Source: Sphingobacterium sp. (GTDB taxonomy: Bacteria > Bacteroidota > Bacteroidia > Sphingobacteriales > Sphingobacteriaceae). Taken from it: 64,000 bases of DNA. Below are positions 19,465-29,024 of this stretch, piece by piece (position 1 is the stretch's first letter; the number at the start of each line of letters is the position of its first letter). Both the position numbers and the translations under genes were made by a program. The notes beneath the pieces are model-generated. The model was not told the origin of the DNA. It saw only the letters and a list, made by a program, of their open reading frames with translations, and made no database searches. Where the stretch lies: contig JAITTY010000009.1 in NCBI GenBank assembly GCA_031286695.1, forward strand, positions 1 through 64,000, in the 5' to 3' direction.

Positions 19465-20841
19465 CTAAATATCATATTTCTCCAAACGTCTATAAAGCGC
19501 TGCTCTTGTGAGCCCTAATTCCTTTGCTGCTTTACTGATATTTCCATTGTAACGCTCAATCGCAGATTTGATTGCTTTACGTTCCAATTCTTCCAAATTT
19601 TGACTGCTGGGACTAGATTCGACAACGGGACTATCTACTTGTTGCTCGATGGGCGAGAAAAAGAGGTCATTTCCGGCAATGCTGAGCTGGTCTGCCATAA
19701 TAACAGCACGCTCGATACTGTATTGGAGTTCTCGGACGTTACCCGGAAAATGATAGGCACACATTTTCTTAACCGCATCCGATTCAAATCCTTCAATCCG
19801 CTTATTGTATTTCTTCGAATAGATATCGAGAAAATGATCAGCCAATAGTTTGATATCCTCTCCCCGCTCACGCAACGGGGGTACCTGAATTTCTACGGTA
19901 TTGATCCGATAAATTAAGTCTTTTCGAAAACGACTCTCATCCGCGAGTTGTTTCAGCGGTACGTTCGTTGCTGAAATTAAGCGGATATCAACCGGGATTG
20001 GTTGATAGGAACCCAACGGTGTCACCTGTCTATTCTGCAGTACAGTCAACAATTTGGCTTGTTGCTGCAAAGAGATATTGCCAATTTCATCGAGGAACAA
20101 TGTCCCTCCATTCGCCGCTTCGAATCGCCCTTGACGGTCTTCACGTGCATCCGTAAATGCCCCCTTCTTATAACCGAAAAGCTCGCTTTCAAACAATGTT
20201 TCCGTCAGCGCGCCGACATCAACCTTAACATAGGTCCGATCTGAACGTAGTGATCGTCGCTGAATGGCTTGGGCAATCAGGTCTTTACCTGTCCCATTTT
20301 CCCCTAATATTAATATATTGGCATCTGTAGGCGCTATTTTCTCCAACTTGTATTGCAGTTCATCCATAACAATGGAGTTACCAATCAAATCAGGGCTGTT
20401 CGCACTGCTGAGCAAGGAACTTTTACTTTTCTTTTCTTTATTTTTTGATTCTGCAAGCGCGCTTTCGATTGTTGCCAGCAATTGTTCATTTTCCCAAGGT
20501 TTGACGACAAAATCAGATGCACCTTGTTTCAGCGACTTTACAGCGAGATCAACAGCTCCATAAGCTGTAATCATAATCACATGTACCTGTGGAAATTTCT
20601 CTTTGATTCGTGACAACCAATATAGCCCCTCATTGCCTGTATTAATCGTGCTTTTAAAATTCATATCTAAAAGCACCAGATCATAAGGTGTTTTCTCCAG
20701 ATGTGCAATTAGATTCTCCGGATTAGGTTCAACTTGAATATGACTGACTTTAGGTTTAAGCAAGATTCTTGCCGCAGTTAATAAATCCTGGTCATCATCC
20801 ACGACTAAAATAGATGCTTTTTTCATACTTCCTGACTTCAT
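19465..20841 (-). CDS. Sigma-54-dependent response regulator (NtrC family)
   Basis: A 458-aa activator with three domains. The receiver has acidic VDDD near residue 14 and phospho-acceptor Asp59 in LVLLDMN. The AAA+ domain has Walker A GENGTGKD at 180-187, Walker B TLFLDE at 247-252 and the sigma-54-contacting loop as GAFTDA (227-232), a variant of GAFTGA. A Fis-type helix-turn-helix is at about 415-456. An internal ATG at 20826 ([12 protein letters not shown]) is a plausible alternative start. It lies 17 bases after tolC and three before the kinase. The tandem palindromes upstream of tolC, hlyD and permeases 10 and 15 are the best candidates for its binding sites. Confidence 0.97.
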   Translation of the reverse strand: MKSGSMKKASILVVDDDQDLLTAARILLKPKVSHIQVEPNPENLIAHLEKTPYDLVLLDMNFKSTINTGNEGLYWLSRIKEKFPQVHVIMITAYGAVDLAVKSLKQGASDFVVKPWENEQLLATIESALAESKNKEKKSKSSLLSSANSPDLIGNSIVMDELQYKLEKIAPTDANILILGENGTGKDLIAQAIQRRSLRSDRTYVKVDVGALTETLFESELFGYKKGAFTDAREDRQGRFEAANGGTLFLDEIGNISLQQQAKLLTVLQNRQVTPLGSYQPIPVDIRLISATNVPLKQLADESRFRKDLIYRINTVEIQVPPLRERGEDIKLLADHFLDIYSKKYNKRIEGFESDAVKKMCAYHFPGNVRELQYSIERAVIMADQLSIAGNDLFFSPIEQQVDSPVVESSPSSQNLEELERKAIKSAIERYNGNISKAAKELGLTRAALYRRLEKYDI

Positions 20842-20858
20842 TGAAGATACTAAGATAA

Positions 20859-22244
20859 CTATAAATTCAACGAGCCTGCGTAATAATCATTGATATATTT
20901 TTGCAGCAGCCATTCATACTGCTTGACGACCAATTGAATCTGGCTGTTGTCGAATTTGTTTTTTGCTGTCAAAAAAATCACTGAATTACTATTTCCCAAC
21001 TCGAAAACTACCTTGGCAATACGAAAAGATTCCGCGTAATTTTCATTTTGACTGCGCAATTGTACAATCATATTATTTGCATTCTCCAAATTAAATACAG
21101 CTTTAGAAGTTTCAGCACGTAGATTATTTAATTCCATCTCTTTCCGGAATTTTGCAGATTCCAAATCTAATTTTGCTAACTTAACTTGATTTAGAACCTG
21201 AAATCTATTAAAAATAGGTATAGAAAGCCCCAAAGAAATAGACTTCCCCAAGTTATTATTTACCTGATCCCAAAATTTATCTGTTTTCGTATTTGAAAAA
21301 TTTGAATTCATTCCAGCTCCTAGACTCAGCGATGGCCAATATGCTGACTTCGCCACCTTAATGTTCTTTTCTGCAGCCTTAATTCGCCAATCCAAAGCAG
21401 GAATATTCGGCAAAGCTTCCGTCGCAAGTTGAAAAAGCTGTTCGGAAGATAACCTCCGTCCATCTTCCACATATTCTGGTGGCTGCAAGTCTCCGAGCTG
21501 TTGTTCATCTATATTTAAAAAGTTCGCTAATTTAACTCGATAAGCATATAATAGCTGTCGATTATTCTGAATTGTGTTCATGTCATTGGCGAGTTGCCCC
21601 TTCAGATCAAAATAATCACCAGGACTAATCGCCCCTTCCTTATGCATGGCCTCAGCCCTATTTACCTGTTCTTTGGTCACTTCTGTCTGCATTTCAGACT
21701 GCTTAAGCACATCTTTAGCCGTAAGCACTTGGATGAAACAGGTAATAACATCTAAACGTAATGCGTTTATCTGTGAATCGAATTCAAGTTTACTGGCAGA
21801 CTTTGCATCCGCCTTCATACGGATATCATAAAGCAAACCCAATCCTCTAAATAGCGGAATATTAGCATCGATACCATAACTTCCAAATTCACTATTACTA
21901 TTCACATATTGTTTTGTCGATTCATCAAAGAATCTACCAAAACTAAACACATGATTCATATTTGCATTCATGTTTGGCAATCGATTCGCTTTAGCCTGCG
22001 CCAAATTCACCTCCGCACGTTTCACATCCAGTTCATTCTGCAGTAAGCTTGGATTGGCTTTTACAGCCAATTGTATACATTCAGCTAAAGTTCGCTTAGT
22101 CATTTGTTTATCGTCGCTCCTCGCAACTGTTGGTGTCCCCATCGCTCTTTCCGATAGTCCTTGCTCAGCCTGTTGCGCTTCTGCGCCGACATAACTCAAT
22201 AAAAAGCATAAGGTAGTATATATATAGATTCTCTTCATATCCAT
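20859..22244 (-). CDS. TolC-like outer-membrane efflux factor
   Basis: A 461-aa protein with an N-terminal signal peptide (MKRIYIYTTLCFLLSYVGAEAQ; ATG at 22244 or 22238) and two outer-membrane-efflux repeats rich in long amphipathic helices, e.g. LAECIQLAVKANPSLLQNEL near residues 53-72. It should form the outer-membrane duct of a tripartite exporter and work with the HlyD-type adaptor encoded divergently. It is the first gene of a tolC-regulator-kinase operon. The upstream region has two putative regulator sites and a sigma-54-like element, pointing to autoregulation. Confidence 0.95.
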   Translation of the reverse strand: MDMKRIYIYTTLCFLLSYVGAEAQQAEQGLSERAMGTPTVARSDDKQMTKRTLAECIQLAVKANPSLLQNELDVKRAEVNLAQAKANRLPNMNANMNHVFSFGRFFDESTKQYVNSNSEFGSYGIDANIPLFRGLGLLYDIRMKADAKSASKLEFDSQINALRLDVITCFIQVLTAKDVLKQSEMQTEVTKEQVNRAEAMHKEGAISPGDYFDLKGQLANDMNTIQNNRQLLYAYRVKLANFLNIDEQQLGDLQPPEYVEDGRRLSSEQLFQLATEALPNIPALDWRIKAAEKNIKVAKSAYWPSLSLGAGMNSNFSNTKTDKFWDQVNNNLGKSISLGLSIPIFNRFQVLNQVKLAKLDLESAKFRKEMELNNLRAETSKAVFNLENANNMIVQLRSQNENYAESFRIAKVVFELGNSNSVIFLTAKNKFDNSQIQLVVKQYEWLLQKYINDYYAGSLNL

Positions 22245-22259
22245 TTTTTATTTTTTGCT

Positions 22260-22276
22260 GACCATCGCCATGCCAA
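22260..22276 (-). promoter_or_regulatory. Possible sigma-54 promoter of the tolC-regulator-kinase operon
   Basis: On the minus strand TTGGCATGGCGATGGT has a good -24 half (TTGGCA) but GT where GC is expected 10 bases after GG. Its distance to the palindrome pair at 22328-22364 (51 bases) matches the other three loci, which raises its credibility. The start would be near 22249, very close to the tolC ATG. Confidence 0.5.
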
Positions 22277-22327
22277 ACAACTAAAACATTAAATATCAAA
22301 TTAATACAAAAATTGAATTTTGAAAAA

Positions 22328-22364
22328 TGTTCATTAATGGACAGTCGGTGTGCGTAGTTGGACA
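22328..22364. promoter_or_regulatory. Tandem regulator sites A (upstream of tolC)
   Basis: Two 16-bp sites fit TGTnC-N6-GnACA: 22328-22343 (TGTTC...GGACA) and 22349-22364 (TGTGC...GGACA), centres 21 bp apart. They are probable enhancers for the NtrC-type regulator encoded by this operon. Confidence 0.7.
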
Positions 22365-22410
22365 ATTAAAATCAACAAGGGTATAAATAGTAGAATGACA
22401 GGGATCAAAT

Positions 22411-22523
22411 TCGGCATTTATTCGTTTTTTTAACGGATATACATCGGTTCTTGTTCGGATTTTATTCGGTTACAACCGAAGAAGCTCCGAACAAGCACCG
22501 AAGAAGCACCGACTAAAGTCCGA
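22411..22523. repeat. Symmetric array of TCGG/CCGA tetramers with 11-bp pitch
   Basis: TCGG or a one-base variant begins at 22411, 22422 (TCGT), 22433 (ACGG), 22444, 22455 and 22466; CCGA then begins at 22476, 22487, 22498, 22509 and 22520. Spacing within each half is exactly 11 bp, and the halves are mirror images about 22473, so the centre can fold as a long hairpin (CTTGTTCGGA / TCCGAACAAG and TTCGGTT / AACCGAA). It lies between the tolC and hlyD regulator sites. It could be a cooperative protein-binding array, an interspersed repeat or a transcribed structure. The repeat units are too short and unspaced for a CRISPR. Confidence 0.8.
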
Positions 22524-22639
22524 ATATAGTATTATTTAGATACTGCTGTTAAGTTACCATCTTAAAAGATCAATAGGACTACGAATAAGATCAGGGGAAT
22601 ACCGAGTAAGGATAATTGTATCACAAATCTTTAGACCTC

Positions 22640-22654
22640 ACCACAACCTGTGGT
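22640..22654. promoter_or_regulatory. Small palindrome ACCACA-N3-TGTGGT
   Basis: A perfect 6-bp inverted repeat with a 3-bp spacer in the tolC-hlyD intergenic region. It could be an operator, or chance. The rest of 22530-22700 shows no gene. Confidence 0.3.
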
Positions 22655-22707
22655 TATAGTTATTCAGAGTGCCTCAGTTACCACAATAGATAGCAAAAAA
22701 CGACAGT

Positions 22708-22744
22708 TGTACGTCTTCGTACAAGAAGTGTCCGCTATCGAACA
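22708..22744. promoter_or_regulatory. Tandem regulator sites B (upstream of hlyD)
   Basis: Two sites fit TGTnC-N6-GnACA: 22708-22723 (TGTAC...GTACA) and 22729-22744 (TGTCC...GAACA), centres 21 bp apart. The sigma-54-like element begins 52 bases further on. Confidence 0.75.
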
Positions 22745-22796
22745 CCGATCGCTAAACAAAACAAAATAAACAACTATAAATCAGTATATTAAATTA

Positions 22797-22812
22797 TTGG
22801 CACAGCTTTCAT
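22797..22812 (+). promoter_or_regulatory. Possible sigma-54 promoter of hlyD
   Basis: TTGGCACAGCTTTCAT has a full -24 half (TTGGCAC) but a poor -12 half (AT in place of GC, ten bases after GG). The support comes from its position, 52 bases from the palindrome pair and 28 bases before the hlyD start codon. Confidence 0.5.
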
Positions 22813-22839
22813 AGTTACATACGAAATTGATATTAAATT

Positions 22840-24093
22840 ATGGACAGACCTTTAGAAAAGAAGAAGTGGAATAGCAAACGTATCATGACCATTGTAGGGG
22901 TTGCTGGTTTAGTTGGCTTAATCAGCGCCAGCTTTTATTTTACATCTGGTAAAAGCAAACTCAATGTAGAAGCTGACCGCATCTCTATTGTCGAAATAAA
23001 AAACGGTAACTTTCAAGAATTTATCCCCATAAACGGTACAGTACTTCCGATTAGTAGTATATATCTCGATGCTTCTGTGGGTGGACGTGTAGAGGAAAAA
23101 TTTGTAGAAGATGGTGCTATCTTGAAAAAAGGAGATGCCATCATGCGCCTATCCAATACGGATCAGGAGCTCACTCTGGTTCAACAAGAAACGCAAGTTT
23201 TGAATTTATTGACACAGTCCCAGATTGCGCAAACCAATGCCCAACAAGCTTCCATTAACAACCGCAACCAAATGGCTGATGTGGAGCAAGCCTACAGAGA
23301 AGCAGAACGTGTATATAACCTCAATAAAAAATTGCTCGCTGAAAAAGCGATTGGAACACAAGAATTCGAAAAATCAAAGAACGATTATAATTATCAAAAA
23401 GAGCGTGTCAGCTTGACCAAACAGATCCTGAAACAAGACGAAATCTCCAATGCGCAAAAAACCAATCAGGACAAACAGACTTATCAACGTACACAAAGCG
23501 CTTTGGAACTGATGAAAAGGAAAATTGGGGACTTAATTGTCAGGGCACCTGTTGACGGACAATTGACTGCCTTCGATGCTGAAATTGGACAAAACAAAAA
23601 CGCCGGGGAACGGTTGGGACAAATCGACGTTTTGACAGGATTTAAAGTCCGTGCTGATATTGACGAACATTATATCAACCGTATTTTCCCAGATCTACAA
23701 GGTGAATTTTCCATCGGGGAGAAAACCTATAAACTCCGTATCAAGAAAGTGTACACGCAAGTCACCAATGGTCGATTCCAGGTTGACATGGAATTTATCA
23801 ACGATGTTCCGAAAGGGATACGTCGTGGTCAAACCCTGCAAATACGTCTTGCATTAAGTGATGAAACAAAAGCTTTGCTGCTGGCAAAAGGTGGATTTTA
23901 TCAACAGACCGGCGGTAACTGGATCTTTAAATTGGATAAAAATGGATCTACAGCATATCGTGTAGATATCCAGCTTGGAAGACAAAACCCTGAATATTAT
24001 GAGGTTATCAAGGGCCTACAACCGGGAGATAAAGTTATCGTATCGAGCTATGAAACCTACGATAAGGTTCAAGAATTGAATATTAAAAAGTAA
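22840..24093 (+). CDS. HlyD/MacA-type periplasmic adaptor
   Basis: A 417-aa membrane-fusion protein. It has a short cytoplasmic N-terminus, one membrane anchor (about residues 15-34), a first lipoyl-like half (INGTVLPISSIYLDASVGGRVEEKFVEDG region), a helical hairpin of about residues 100-225 rich in Gln and Lys, the second lipoyl half (IGDLIVRAPVDGQLTAF), and a beta-barrel and membrane-proximal domain to the end. It should link inner-membrane permeases to the TolC-like duct. It is divergent from tolC and first in the permease cluster; permease 1 starts 82 bases downstream. Confidence 0.95.
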   Translation: MDRPLEKKKWNSKRIMTIVGVAGLVGLISASFYFTSGKSKLNVEADRISIVEIKNGNFQEFIPINGTVLPISSIYLDASVGGRVEEKFVEDGAILKKGDAIMRLSNTDQELTLVQQETQVLNLLTQSQIAQTNAQQASINNRNQMADVEQAYREAERVYNLNKKLLAEKAIGTQEFEKSKNDYNYQKERVSLTKQILKQDEISNAQKTNQDKQTYQRTQSALELMKRKIGDLIVRAPVDGQLTAFDAEIGQNKNAGERLGQIDVLTGFKVRADIDEHYINRIFPDLQGEFSIGEKTYKLRIKKVYTQVTNGRFQVDMEFINDVPKGIRRGQTLQIRLALSDETKALLLAKGGFYQQTGGNWIFKLDKNGSTAYRVDIQLGRQNPEYYEVIKGLQPGDKVIVSSYETYDKVQELNIKK

Positions 24094-24101
24094 CATCATA
24101 T

Positions 24102-24155
24102 AGCGACTATCGAAGAGAAGGCGATTAAGAGCATCAAATCTTTTCGATAACCGCT
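24102..24155 (+). promoter_or_regulatory. Intercistronic RNA hairpin between hlyD and permease 1
   Basis: TATCGAAGAGA (24108-24118) pairs with TCTTTTCGATA (24139-24149), with one G-T pair. The stem extends outward through a 2x2 internal loop to AGCG / CGCT. The loop is 20 bases and no T tract follows, so it is more likely an mRNA-stability or processing element than a terminator. Confidence 0.6.
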
Positions 24156-24175
24156 GTGATCATATTAAAAGAACA

Positions 24176-26551
24176 ATGATAAAGAACGCGATCAAAACTG
24201 CAATTCGTTCCTTACTGACGAACAGGAGGTTTACTCTTCTGAATCTAACCGGACTAAGCATTAGTCTGACAGTGGTTATTGTTATTGCACTTTGGATCAC
24301 AGACGAATTGTCCTTTAATAAAGTCTTCCATAATGCGAATCAAGTCTATGAACTGTCAACAAACTTCGACAAGGAAAATGACCAATTCGTTCATGCTGCA
24401 CCACCGCCAATTGCACTATACGGAAAATTAAAAATTCCGGCGATACAAGAAGCTTGCCGCATTAGTGCCGCACAAGGCATACAGTTCAATAAGAGCGAAC
24501 TTATGGCCACCGAACATGGAGTTTATGTTGACAGTACTTTTAACAAAGTATTTGATGCTTCTATAAGAGAATTGACTCCCGACAAATTATTCCAGGGAAA
24601 ACAGTCTATTGTCATTACAGAGAAGATTGCCAATAAATATTTTAAAAATGAAAATCCACTAGGACAAACGCTCTATTTAGAAGTTGACCCTATTTTAAAA
24701 ACTGGTAAGCAACCTTTTTTAATTACTGCTGTTATTAGGGACTTTCCTAGCAATAGTTCCATTAAGGCTGATTATCTATTGCCATTTGAACTATTGTCCA
24801 GCCTTTCCAAAGAACCGCTGGATGAAAAATGGGGTAATTTTCAATATTACATCTATTTTTTGCTAAAGCCAGGTTCCAACCCCGCTCAGGTAGCACAGCA
24901 ACTCACCGCTATTCAAAAAGGCAATTTTCAAGGAAATCCACTGTATACTAAATTTGCATTCTTCCTTCAGAAAATAACACAAACAAATCTATATACTCCT
25001 AAAGGTGATGATAGCGGCATGCAGTCCGTTTATATATTTTCAATCATTGCCCTTGTTATCTTACTCGTTGCCTGTATTAATTACGTCAATTTAGTTACGG
25101 CCCGAGTTACAAAAAGAATAAAGGAAATCAGTATTCGTAAAATTATTGGCGCCAAGAGAAGTCATCTATTTCTTCAATATCTGACCGAATCTGCGGTGCT
25201 GTTTCTAATTTCATTATGTACTGCTATCCTACTCGCTTACCTAACGATCCCATTTTTTAATTCCCTTGCTGAAAAAAACATTCAATTCAGCTTTTTTGCG
25301 TCCGAATTATGGTTTATCTTTTTACTCACCTTTGTCGTCACTGTAATAATCGCAGGGATCTATCCTGCAATACTTTTCTCAAGCAACAAGGTGTTGAGCC
25401 AGTTAAAAAATAATAGTACACTATTGGGCAACAAAAATAATCTACGAAAAGGCCTTGTTGTCCTACAATTTTGCTGCACGGTCATACTGATTATCACCAC
25501 TTTTATTTTTGAGAAGCAACTGCGCTATATGCGTCACAAGGATTTGGGATACGACAAAGAAAATGTCTTTTTATTTGAACAGAAAAACTTCTTGACGCAT
25601 TATGACGCAATTCGAGACGAACTGCAGAATCAACGGGGTATTGTAGGAGTCACTGCGGCCAGCAATGACATCAGTAACATTGGGTCTGAAACTGCCGATA
25701 TCGATTGGGATGGAAAAGACCAAGGGCAGTCCAATTTTTTCATTAGACGCGTTGCTATCGATCCAAATTTCACTTCTGTATTAGGTATTAAATTAGCAGA
25801 AGGAGATGGTTTTAAAAACAATCCCTCGGATAGCAGCCACGCGCTACTAAATGAAACGGCAATTAAGCAAATGGGATTAAAAAATCCGATTGGTAAAACC
25901 ATTACTTTTCAGGGGAAACGGCTGATCATTATGGGGATTATGAAGGATTTTAATTTCAATGACCTTAAAACAGCCATAAAACCTTGCATCTTTTTTTCCG
26001 GCATGGGCTATGCACTTGGGGGAATGTATGTAAAAACGAGTCCCGGACATGAAGAACAGGCGATTGGTGCTGTGCAAAAGCTATGGAAAAAGTACAATCC
26101 TGAATCAACCTTCAATTATGCCTTTATGGACGAATCTTTTGATAAAATGTATAAAAAGGATATTATCCATGGAACGCTTGTTCAGTTGTTTGCCGCTATA
26201 ACCATATTACTTTCCTGTATCGGCCTATCCGGACTCGTCTTGTTCAGCACAGAAGCTAAACTGAAAGAAATTGGAATCCGTAAAACCCTAGGTGCATCGA
26301 CACAAGATATTGTTATGATGATCGGCAAAGACTATATGATCCCTGTAGTTGTATCATTCCTGATTGCTTTTCCTATTTCCTGGATGATTATTTCCAAATG
26401 GCTGGATAATTATGTCTACCGCACGTCAGTAGATCCTTGGGTTTTCCTACTAGCAGCCCTAATAACTACTTTATTGGTTGTTTTTACGGCGGGATCGGTT
26501 TCGCTCAAAGCGGCAATGGTCAACCCTACAAAAATTTTGAGAGACGAATAG
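24176..26551 (+). CDS. FtsX/MacB-like ABC permease, copy 1
   Basis: A 791-aa inner-membrane permease. The layout, shared by the whole array, is one N-terminal helix (about 19-41), a MacB-type periplasmic core (45-280), an FtsX domain of three helices (282-400), a fifth helix (426-446), a second periplasmic core (450-670) and a second FtsX domain of three helices (672-777). No ATPase domain is attached, unlike MacB, so it must use a separate subunit. The cytoplasmic motifs after each FtsX helix are KEISIRKIIGAK (about 315) and KEIGIRKTLGAS (about 696). The second periplasmic core has IDWDGK, a W-x-G-K motif shared with copies 2, 4 and 8. The C-terminus is NPTKILRDE. Confidence 0.95.
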   Translation: MIKNAIKTAIRSLLTNRRFTLLNLTGLSISLTVVIVIALWITDELSFNKVFHNANQVYELSTNFDKENDQFVHAAPPPIALYGKLKIPAIQEACRISAAQGIQFNKSELMATEHGVYVDSTFNKVFDASIRELTPDKLFQGKQSIVITEKIANKYFKNENPLGQTLYLEVDPILKTGKQPFLITAVIRDFPSNSSIKADYLLPFELLSSLSKEPLDEKWGNFQYYIYFLLKPGSNPAQVAQQLTAIQKGNFQGNPLYTKFAFFLQKITQTNLYTPKGDDSGMQSVYIFSIIALVILLVACINYVNLVTARVTKRIKEISIRKIIGAKRSHLFLQYLTESAVLFLISLCTAILLAYLTIPFFNSLAEKNIQFSFFASELWFIFLLTFVVTVIIAGIYPAILFSSNKVLSQLKNNSTLLGNKNNLRKGLVVLQFCCTVILIITTFIFEKQLRYMRHKDLGYDKENVFLFEQKNFLTHYDAIRDELQNQRGIVGVTAASNDISNIGSETADIDWDGKDQGQSNFFIRRVAIDPNFTSVLGIKLAEGDGFKNNPSDSSHALLNETAIKQMGLKNPIGKTITFQGKRLIIMGIMKDFNFNDLKTAIKPCIFFSGMGYALGGMYVKTSPGHEEQAIGAVQKLWKKYNPESTFNYAFMDESFDKMYKKDIIHGTLVQLFAAITILLSCIGLSGLVLFSTEAKLKEIGIRKTLGASTQDIVMMIGKDYMIPVVVSFLIAFPISWMIISKWLDNYVYRTSVDPWVFLLAALITTLLVVFTAGSVSLKAAMVNPTKILRDE

Positions 26552-26582
26552 AAGAAATAAAATAAATAATACGAACTATACG

Positions 26583-28949
26583 ATGATTAAGAACTTTATT
26601 AAAACTGCACTACGTAACCTTTGGAAAACCAAAGGCTACAGCTTTCTCAATATTTTTGGACTGGCGGTCGGAATTGCTGCAGCATCGTTGATTTTTCTAT
26701 GGGTGGAAAATCAGTTGGGCTACAACGATAATTTCGCCAACAAAAAGGATATCTATATTGTCAAATCAAAACAGACATACGATGGCGCCACCTATGTTTT
26801 TCAATCTACCCCCGGACCATTTGCACAAAGTATAGAGAAAGAGATTCCTGGTATTAAACATGCAGTCCGTATGACTTGGGATACCCCGATGCTCTTTTCA
26901 GTCGGCGATAATAATTTGTTCCAAACAGGACTATATGCTGATGGTACCATTGCCGATGTACTGTCTTTAGAATTTTTAGAAGGCGATCGTAAAAGTGCAT
27001 TCGATCAAGTGAATAATATTATCCTATCGGAGACAGGTGCAAAAAAATTGTTTGGGGACCGTCCCGCATTGGGAAAAACTGTCAAAACAAATAATAAGGA
27101 ACCATTTATCGTAGCAGCTGTCATCAAGGATTTACCTAAAAACAGTAGTTTTAGTTTTCAATGGCTCATCCCGTTTAAGAAATACGAATCTGGACAAGAT
27201 TGGCTGGAAACCTGGGGGAATAATGGCTTACAAACACTTGTACAGGTTGATGAAAACGCCAATGTAGATCAGATCAACAAACAGATGATGGATTTCGTCA
27301 AAAAGAAAACCAATGGTGATGTTACATTTTCGCAAAACTATCTTTATCCAATGGATCGTTGGATTACTTACAATCAGTTTGACAACAGCGGAAATGAAAA
27401 AGAAGGTGGTATTAAAAATATTCGCCTATTTACTTTTATCGCTTGGATCGTTCTACTAATTGCCTGCATCAACTTTATGAATCTTGCAACTGCCCGATCA
27501 GAAAAAAGAGCAAAAGAAGTGGGCATGCGCAAAGTTATTGGTGCTAGCCGTCAATCCTTGATTGCACAATTCTTGGGAGAATCGATCGTATTAGCAACAA
27601 TTTCTTCATTAGCGGCGATTCTATTGATTTACATCTTTATCCGCCCTTTCAATACAATGATCGGCCAAGAACTACAGGTCAATATTTTCGAACCTTTACA
27701 CATCGGCTTTTTACTTACTGTGACGGTCTTGTGCGGTTTGTTTGCCGGGAGCTATCCTGCATTTTTTCTATCTGCATTTAAGCCGCTTTCGAGCATTAAA
27801 GGTACAAAGCAAAAGACAGGTAGCGGTAGTCTTATCCGAAAAGGACTGGTTGTCATTCAATATTCTGCTTCAGTCGTATTAATTATCAGTACCATTATTA
27901 TTTATCAACAGATCCAACACAACAAAAACAGGGATCTCGGATTCGATAAGAGTCAAGTATTGACAACAGCACTCCAAGGTGATATGGCTAAACACCTCCC
28001 TTTGATTAAAAGTCAACTATTGGCAACAGGAGCCGTCCAAGAAGTGGGTGTCAGTGATATGAGTATCCTTAATATTTATTCCAACAGCTCCGGCTTCAGC
28101 TGGGAGGGAAAAGATCCGAATGCAAGTATTTTAATTGGCATGTTACGTTCGGACGAAGGACTCATCCCGGCTTTAGATCTCAAGCTATTTGACGGGAGAA
28201 ATTTTCATCAAAATTTCCTGGGCGATAGTACATCTGTCGTCATCAATGAAGCATTAGCGAAACTGATCCGAAAAGATGGTCACGTCGCCGGCGACATCAT
28301 CAGCTATGGCGACGAGAAATTCACCATAGCAGGCGTTGTCAAGAATTTTGTTTACAACAACGTGTATGCTGATCCTGAGCCAATGTTATTCATACCAATG
28401 AACAGAGATAATGGCATCATGACAATCAAAACCAAAGCGGGAATAGATCTACCAAATGCGATCCAGCAAATCGAAAAGGTGATCGTCAAAAATAATCCGG
28501 GCTTCCCTTTCGACTATAAATTTTTAGATGATAGCTTCAACGCTAAATTTCAAGCCGAGCTTTTTGTACAGCGACTTTCTAGTGTATTCGCTATTATGTC
28601 CATCATTATATCCTGCCTGGGACTGTTTGGCCTGGCCGCATTTGCAACAGAGCAGCGTGCCAAAGAAATCAGTATCCGCAAAGTACTGGGGGCTTCAGTA
28701 TCAGGGCTTATCCAGATGCTCAATCGGGAATTTGTTATTCTTGTGGCAATATCATGTATTATTGCCTTTCCAATTGCCTGGATCATTATGAGCAAATGGT
28801 TAACCAACTATGTACATCATGTGGAGATTTCCTGGAGTATTTTTGTAATCAGCGCCTTTGCAGCAATTATCATTGCCTTATTGACTATTAGTTCACAAGC
28901 ATTTAAAGCAGCAATAGCCAACCCGACCAAAACATTAAGAGATCAATAA
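26583..28949 (+). CDS. FtsX/MacB-like ABC permease, copy 2
   Basis: 788 aa, 31 bases after copy 1, so very probably cotranscribed with it. The N-terminus MIKNFIKTALRNLWKTKGYS is the array's typical start. The cytoplasmic motifs are KEVGMRKVIGAS (about 309) and KEISIRKVLGAS (about 694), the latter with Ser for the usual Gly. The second periplasmic core has FSWEGKDPN. It ends NPTKTLRDQ, the only copy ending in Gln. It is the last permease before the ATPase gene, so copies 1 and 2 are the most likely primary partners of that ATPase. Confidence 0.95.
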   Translation: MIKNFIKTALRNLWKTKGYSFLNIFGLAVGIAAASLIFLWVENQLGYNDNFANKKDIYIVKSKQTYDGATYVFQSTPGPFAQSIEKEIPGIKHAVRMTWDTPMLFSVGDNNLFQTGLYADGTIADVLSLEFLEGDRKSAFDQVNNIILSETGAKKLFGDRPALGKTVKTNNKEPFIVAAVIKDLPKNSSFSFQWLIPFKKYESGQDWLETWGNNGLQTLVQVDENANVDQINKQMMDFVKKKTNGDVTFSQNYLYPMDRWITYNQFDNSGNEKEGGIKNIRLFTFIAWIVLLIACINFMNLATARSEKRAKEVGMRKVIGASRQSLIAQFLGESIVLATISSLAAILLIYIFIRPFNTMIGQELQVNIFEPLHIGFLLTVTVLCGLFAGSYPAFFLSAFKPLSSIKGTKQKTGSGSLIRKGLVVIQYSASVVLIISTIIIYQQIQHNKNRDLGFDKSQVLTTALQGDMAKHLPLIKSQLLATGAVQEVGVSDMSILNIYSNSSGFSWEGKDPNASILIGMLRSDEGLIPALDLKLFDGRNFHQNFLGDSTSVVINEALAKLIRKDGHVAGDIISYGDEKFTIAGVVKNFVYNNVYADPEPMLFIPMNRDNGIMTIKTKAGIDLPNAIQQIEKVIVKNNPGFPFDYKFLDDSFNAKFQAELFVQRLSSVFAIMSIIISCLGLFGLAAFATEQRAKEISIRKVLGASVSGLIQMLNREFVILVAISCIIAFPIAWIIMSKWLTNYVHHVEISWSIFVISAFAAIIIALLTISSQAFKAAIANPTKTLRDQ

Positions 28950-29024
28950 AATTTAAACGAGTTTAATAATAAAAACAGTAACCGTCCAAAGCAATTTCGC
29001 TAAGGATACAAAAACATAAAAACC

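Noticed and set aside
22411..22523. CRISPR array
   Set aside because: The repeated unit is a tetramer at 11-bp pitch with mirror symmetry and no spacers of CRISPR size; no cas genes are present.
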